DNA of 64,000 nt, from assembly GCA_947567425.1 (NCBI GenBank), contig CANOLV010000002.1:124001-188000 (forward strand), read 5' to 3'. This stretch comes from an uncultured Porphyromonadaceae bacterium (GTDB lineage Bacteria; Bacteroidota; Bacteroidia; Bacteroidales; Muribaculaceae). Of this stretch, positions 62,901-64,000 are shown one piece after another (within the stretch, counting starts at the first letter, position 1; each line of letters begins with the position of its first letter). The notes under the pieces were generated by a model that was given only the letters and a program-made list of their open reading frames with translations, had not been told where the DNA came from and did no database searches. Made by a program: the position numbers and the translations under genes.

Positions 62901-62905
62901 GTTCC
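62882..62905 (+). terminator. Perfect 24-bp palindrome at the end of the steroid-type operon
   Basis: The 12-base arm GGAACTTATCGG is directly followed by its reverse complement, across the TAA stop codon. It would form a hairpin of ten pairs around GGCC and is a candidate terminator or a bound site. Only a short ATCTT follows. Confidence 0.5.
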
Positions 62906-62920
62906 ATCTTAAATACCATA

Positions 62921-62959
62921 TAAAAAAAATTACCACGGGGCCGCACGGCTCCGTGGTAA
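62921..62959 (-). terminator. Terminator for the SusD operon (distal)
   Basis: TTACCACGG-GGCC pairs with GGCTCCGTGGTAA; read on the minus strand, a run of eight T follows. Confidence 0.8.
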
Positions 62960-62984
62960 GGAAACTAATCTAACTTATGTTCTA

Positions 62985-63017
62985 AAAAATCTCTGCACCG
63001 GTGTTTCACAACACCGG
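62985..63017 (-). terminator. Terminator for the SusD operon (proximal)
   Basis: CCGGTGTT and AACACCGG form a perfect stem around TCAC; on the minus strand a run of six T follows. It lies 36 bases after the stop of the SusD-like gene. Confidence 0.75.
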
Positions 63018-63053
63018 AACAGATTACCAATTTAAATCATTATTTGCATTCAA

Positions 63054-64000
63054 TCAATAACCGGGATTCTGCACCCAGTTTGTATTGTTGTTCATAACTT
63101 CTGTTCCGATCGGGAATAGGCGGAGATTCTTGTTGGTCAGCGACGACGGATTGACCTCCTTCACATACAGACGCTGCTTCTCATACTGTCCGTAGCGGAT
63201 CAGGTCGTTGCGTCGCCAGATCTCGGAGAAGAATTCACGTCCGCGTTCGTCGAGCAGATCTTGAAGGCTCGGGGTGCCGCTGACATGGGGTGCTCCGGAG
63301 CAGTCGCGCACTTTGTTCATAAGCCCTGCGGGGGTGTCGCCGTCGGTGGCGGTAGCGCCGCGGAGTATGCACTCTGCCTTGGTCAGAAGAATGTCGGCAT
63401 AGCGGAAGATGGGTATGTCGTTGGTCTGACGGCGTCCGTGGGTGTTGTAGTTCTCGTTGATAGGATACTTCACACACTCGTAGCCCTGGGTCCAGCCGTT
63501 GACATCCTTTCCTACGTTAAGCTCGCTGTCGATGCTCTTCAAAGTGATGGTCTTGGACATCACGATCTGTTCGCCCTTATACATGAACGGAGTCGAGGTG
63601 AGTTCGTAGGTCTTGGGGTCGAATTCATATATCGGACCGCCGATGATGGTATTGGCGCGTTCGTCGCCGGGAAGTTCCTGAAGAAGGTCGGTCATATACG
63701 GGTTCACACGGATATTGCCTCCGCACGACTGGGTAAGTTCAAATCCCCAGTAGCTGTTGTAGCTGCCCTTGTTCTGGCGGAACTGGAAGTAGCGGTCCCA
63801 GTCATGTCCGTTGTCTACAGTGTAGGCGGTCGAATAGATGAAGTCGGTGGTGTGGACTCCATTGTCGGGGAAGAACTTCTTGCGGTAGCCTGTGCCGACC
63901 TCGAATTTGCCCGATTTGATCAGCTCGTCGCACCATTTGATGCAGTCTGCCAGCTTCTCGTTGGCGGTATTGTTGTCCACTGTGGTGATGTCGTGGGTAT
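63054..64000 (-). CDS. SusD/RagB-family outer-membrane lipoprotein, C-terminal part (5' end outside window)
   Basis: The frame is open to the right edge, upstream of an internal GTG at 63980 (THDITT precedes), so only the last 315 residues are here. It has the SusD C-terminal signatures IPIFRYADILLTKAECILRG and ERGREFFSEIWRRNDLIRYG, and the ending FPIGTEVMNNNTNWVQNPGY. SusD proteins form the lid of a SusC transporter for glycans. The adjoining susC should lie further right. The glycan is not known. Confidence 0.93.
   Translation of the reverse strand, partial: THDITTVDNNTANEKLADCIKWCDELIKSGKFEVGTGYRKKFFPDNGVHTTDFIYSTAYTVDNGHDWDRYFQFRQNKGSYNSYWGFELTQSCGGNIRVNPYMTDLLQELPGDERANTIIGGPIYEFDPKTYELTSTPFMYKGEQIVMSKTITLKSIDSELNVGKDVNGWTQGYECVKYPINENYNTHGRRQTNDIPIFRYADILLTKAECILRGATATDGDTPAGLMNKVRDCSGAPHVSGTPSLQDLLDERGREFFSEIWRRNDLIRYGQYEKQRLYVKEVNPSSLTNKNLRLFPIGTEVMNNNTNWVQNPGY

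Noticed and set aside
1-64000. CRISPR arrays, rRNA operon, insertion sequences
   Set aside because: No regularly spaced repeats, no rRNA sequence and no transposase-like ORF were recognised on either strand.

Overview
The window is chromosomal DNA from a gut-type Bacteroidales bacterium, most likely Muribaculaceae or a close relative. The evidence is the gene set: an Mfa/FimA-type fimbrial operon with DUF3575 and DUF3868 genes, PorU-like C25 proteins, a SusD-like protein, FKBP lipoproteins, a succinylornithine-type transcarbamylase, a DUF2723 giant membrane protein and a YidC with a large periplasmic domain. The promoters agree: many match TTG-N19/20-TAnnTTTG, the Bacteroidetes primary sigma pattern. 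Most genes are moderately GC-rich; a toxin-antitoxin-like pair (52133-53829) and the 3' part of a fimbrial tip gene (about 32.6-34.6 kb) are clearly more AT-rich. The family assignment is an inference.

Layout. 1-9.2 kb: end of a glycosyltransferase, a secreted GH2 glycosidase, two FKBP prolyl isomerases, mutS, an OmpA-like protein and a TlpA-like lipoprotein. 9.2-21.3 kb: a tightly packed minus-strand run, pyrG-yidC-alcohol dehydrogenase-DUF2723-polysaccharide deacetylase-queG-ribF-RidA-like. 21.4-26.3 kb: nfo, a surface lipoprotein, a His/Asp-rich exported protein and an M13 peptidase. 26.4-27.9 kb: a DUF4143 ATPase framed by 78-bp direct repeats. 28.1-32.6 kb: rex, a short FAH-like gene and a first PorU-like protein. 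32.6-42.0 kb: a six-gene fimbrial operon on the minus strand. 42.0-42.5 kb: its upstream region, with a promoter enclosed by perfect 16-bp inverted repeats. 42.5-46.1 kb: succinylornithine transcarbamylase, FocA-type channel and LtaS-like sulfatase operon. 46.2-52 kb: a second PorU-like protein, tRNA-Tyr and tRNA-Gly, ribH, a PfkB kinase and a KdsD-like isomerase. 52.1-53.8 kb: PIN/ImmA pair. 54-59.1 kb: recA, an AraC regulator, a flippase-like membrane protein, a single-span protein and pfkA. 59.2-62.9 kb: a four-gene operon for a steroid 5-alpha-reductase homologue, an Old-Yellow-Enzyme-type reductase and two short-chain dehydrogenases. 63.05 kb to the end: part of a SusD-like gene.

Two regions stand out. 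The fimbrial operon is preceded by what looks like an invertible promoter, shown here facing the operon (ON), so the fimbriae are probably phase variable; no recombinase gene lies in the window. The 59.2-62.9 kb operon has the gene content expected for oxidation and 5-alpha/5-beta reduction of bile acids or steroid hormones, like the 5AR/5BR/3-beta-HSDH clusters tied to allo- and iso-bile acids in other gut Bacteroidales. Further leads are the repeat-framed ATPase, the compositionally mosaic tip adhesin and the two divergent PorU paralogues.
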